Below are positions 62,980 to 64,000 of a stretch of 64,000 nt of DNA, one piece after another. Each line of letters starts with the position of its first letter. The first letter of the stretch is position 1. A program made the translations under genes and the position numbers. Below the pieces are notes generated by a model, which worked only from the letters and a program-made list of their open reading frames with translations, did no database searches and was not told where the DNA came from. Source of the DNA: Erwinia phyllosphaerae (lineage in GTDB: Bacteria > Pseudomonadota > Gammaproteobacteria > Enterobacterales > Enterobacteriaceae); the NCBI RefSeq assembly GCF_019132875.1, contig NZ_JAHSPF010000012.1:82770-146769 (forward strand). The letters are read 5' to 3'.

Positions 62980-63759
62980 ATGATTAGTAACTTCAGACTT
63001 CACTTGCTGGGTCTGTCGTTACTGGTTGGCGTAGCGGCCCCCTGGGCCGCTAATGCCCAGGCGTCAATCAGTAACGTAGGTTCAGGCTCGGTCGAAGACC
63101 GCGTCACCTCGCTTGAGCGTATTTCTAATGCTCAGGCACAGCTCCTTCAGCAGCTTCAGCAGCAGCTTTCCGATAACCAGCGCGATATCGATTCGCTGCG
63201 TGGTCAGATCCAGGAAAATCAGTATCAGCTGAACCAGGTCACCGAACGCCAGAAAGATCTTTATCAGCAGTTAGATAAGGTGAGCAGCGGCGCGCAGGCA
63301 CCTGCCTCTGGCGATGCAGCCCCGGCAGCGACCGTAGATGGCTCCACAGCCAGTGACAGCGCTTCTGCAGCGCCTGTGCAGGGCGGCGATGCTAACAGCG
63401 ACTACAACGCCGCTGTGGCACTGGTGCTTGAGAAAAAGCAAAACGAACAGGCTATCGCGGCGTTTCAGGCCTTCGTCAAGAAATACCCGGATTCAACCTA
63501 TCAGCCTAATGCCAATTACTGGCTGGGACAGTTGAACTACAACAAGGGTAAAAAAGACGACGCGGCCTACTACTTTGCGACCGTAGTAAAAAATTACCCC
63601 AAATCCCCTAAAAGCGCCGATGCGTTATATAAGGTGGGCGTAATCATGCAGGAAAAAGGCGACAGCGCGAAAGCCAAAGCCGTTTACCAGCAGGTGGTCA
63701 AACAGTATCCAAACACCGATGCCGCGAAACAAGCGCAAAAACGCGCTGCCGCGCTGTAA
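62980..63759 (+). CDS. cpoB: cell division coordinator CpoB
   Basis: Periplasmic TolA-binding protein that coordinates PBP1B and Tol during constriction. It is 259 residues: signal peptide (ends NAQA, ~26), N-terminal trimeric coiled coil (~40-100), Ala/Ser-rich linker, three TPR repeats (~135-255). It lies 9 bp after pal, last gene of the operon. Confidence 0.96.
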   Translation: MISNFRLHLLGLSLLVGVAAPWAANAQASISNVGSGSVEDRVTSLERISNAQAQLLQQLQQQLSDNQRDIDSLRGQIQENQYQLNQVTERQKDLYQQLDKVSSGAQAPASGDAAPAATVDGSTASDSASAAPVQGGDANSDYNAAVALVLEKKQNEQAIAAFQAFVKKYPDSTYQPNANYWLGQLNYNKGKKDDAAYYFATVVKNYPKSPKSADALYKVGVIMQEKGDSAKAKAVYQQVVKQYPNTDAAKQAQKRAAAL

Positions 63760-63845
63760 ATGTCGTACTTTGACCAGTTATCGTATGCTTTCTGGTCCAG
63801 TCGCATGAAAGTCAGGCAGTTGAGCAGGTTATCTGAAAATAGTGG

Positions 63846-63873
63846 TTGCGCTGAAACGGTAAATCAGTAATAT
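63846..63873 (+). promoter_or_regulatory. candidate promoter of the Lys tRNA operon
   Basis: TTGCGC (63846-63851) and TAATAT (63868-63873) are 16 bp apart, followed by a GC-rich discriminator (GCCGCCG). Confidence 0.5.
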
Positions 63874-63923
63874 ATGCCGCCGTTGCCGGGACATATGTTA
63901 AAACGTTCCGACAGCGCAAAAGT

Positions 63924-63999
63924 GGGTCGTTAGCTCAGTTGGTAGAGCAGTTGACTTTTAATCAATTGGTCGCAGGTTCGAATCCTGCACGACCCACCA
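63924..63999 (+). tRNA. lysT: tRNA-Lys(TTT)
   Basis: A 76-nt cloverleaf with encoded CCA and anticodon TTT. It follows cpoB as in E. coli, where it opens a cluster of Lys and Val tRNAs; the cluster, if present, continues beyond the window. Confidence 0.97.
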
Positions 64000-64000
64000 C

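Overview
The window is a conserved chromosomal stretch of a gamma-proteobacterium of the order Enterobacterales. Gene order largely follows the Escherichia coli 15-17 min region: lnt-corC-ybeY-ybeZ-miaB / ubiF / Gln-Met-Leu tRNA array / asnB / nagD-nagC-nagA-nagB / nagE / glnS / chiP / fur-fldA-ybfE-ybfF / seqA-pgm / ybfA / ybgA-phrB / ybgI-pxpBCA / nei / gltA / sdhCDAB-sucABCD / cydABX / ybgC-tolQRAB-pal-cpoB / tRNA-Lys. Protein lengths, active-site residues and start codons match this group almost gene for gene. The E. coli blocks potE-speF-kdp, rhsC, dtpD, abrB, ybgE and chiQ are not in the expected intervals, so this is not E. coli or a very close relative. Erwiniaceae (Pantoea/Erwinia-like) is a reasonable inference, but I cannot fix the genus without a search. 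No phage, IS, CRISPR or defence island is visible.

Layout. 1-5145 (minus): lipoprotein N-acylation (lnt, cut by the window edge), CorC, rRNA maturation (YbeY/YbeZ) and tRNA thiomethylation (MiaB). 5306-7376: ubiquinone hydroxylase UbiF, then seven minus-strand tRNA genes. 7595-15837: asparagine synthetase B and the amino-sugar regulon, with divergent nagBACD and nagE sharing a control region that shows two operator-like palindromes and a CRP-like site. 16002-26644: glnS followed by an unusual tandem duplication of a chitoporin-chitobiase pair. It feeds GlcNAc and chitobiose into the adjacent nag genes, so uptake, cleavage, phosphorylation, deacetylation and deamination of chitin fragments are encoded within about 19 kb. 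26839-31963: Fur, flavodoxin, YbfE, YbfF, SeqA and phosphoglucomutase.

31964-42699 is the most variable part. It has an AT-rich gap, a hexamer tandem repeat, a two-domain YbgA, and a 5-oxoproline block in which pxpBCA is followed by a DUF969/DUF979 membrane pair and pyroglutamyl peptidase. It also has nei and a previously easy-to-miss 58-residue secreted, four-cysteine peptide gene. 42796-54256 is the TCA-cycle block (gltA divergent from sdhCDAB-sucABCD), ending in a 3' UTR hairpin and terminator that probably yield an SdhX-like small RNA. 54865-57682 encodes cytochrome bd oxidase with a candidate FNR site upstream. 58003-63759 is the complete Tol-Pal envelope-constriction operon with a long TolA, and the window ends in the first tRNA-Lys of what is usually a Lys/Val tRNA cluster.

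The best candidates for something little described are the duplicated chiP-chb module, the putative oxoproline importer, and the small Cys-rich secreted peptide. The rest is ordinary core genome.
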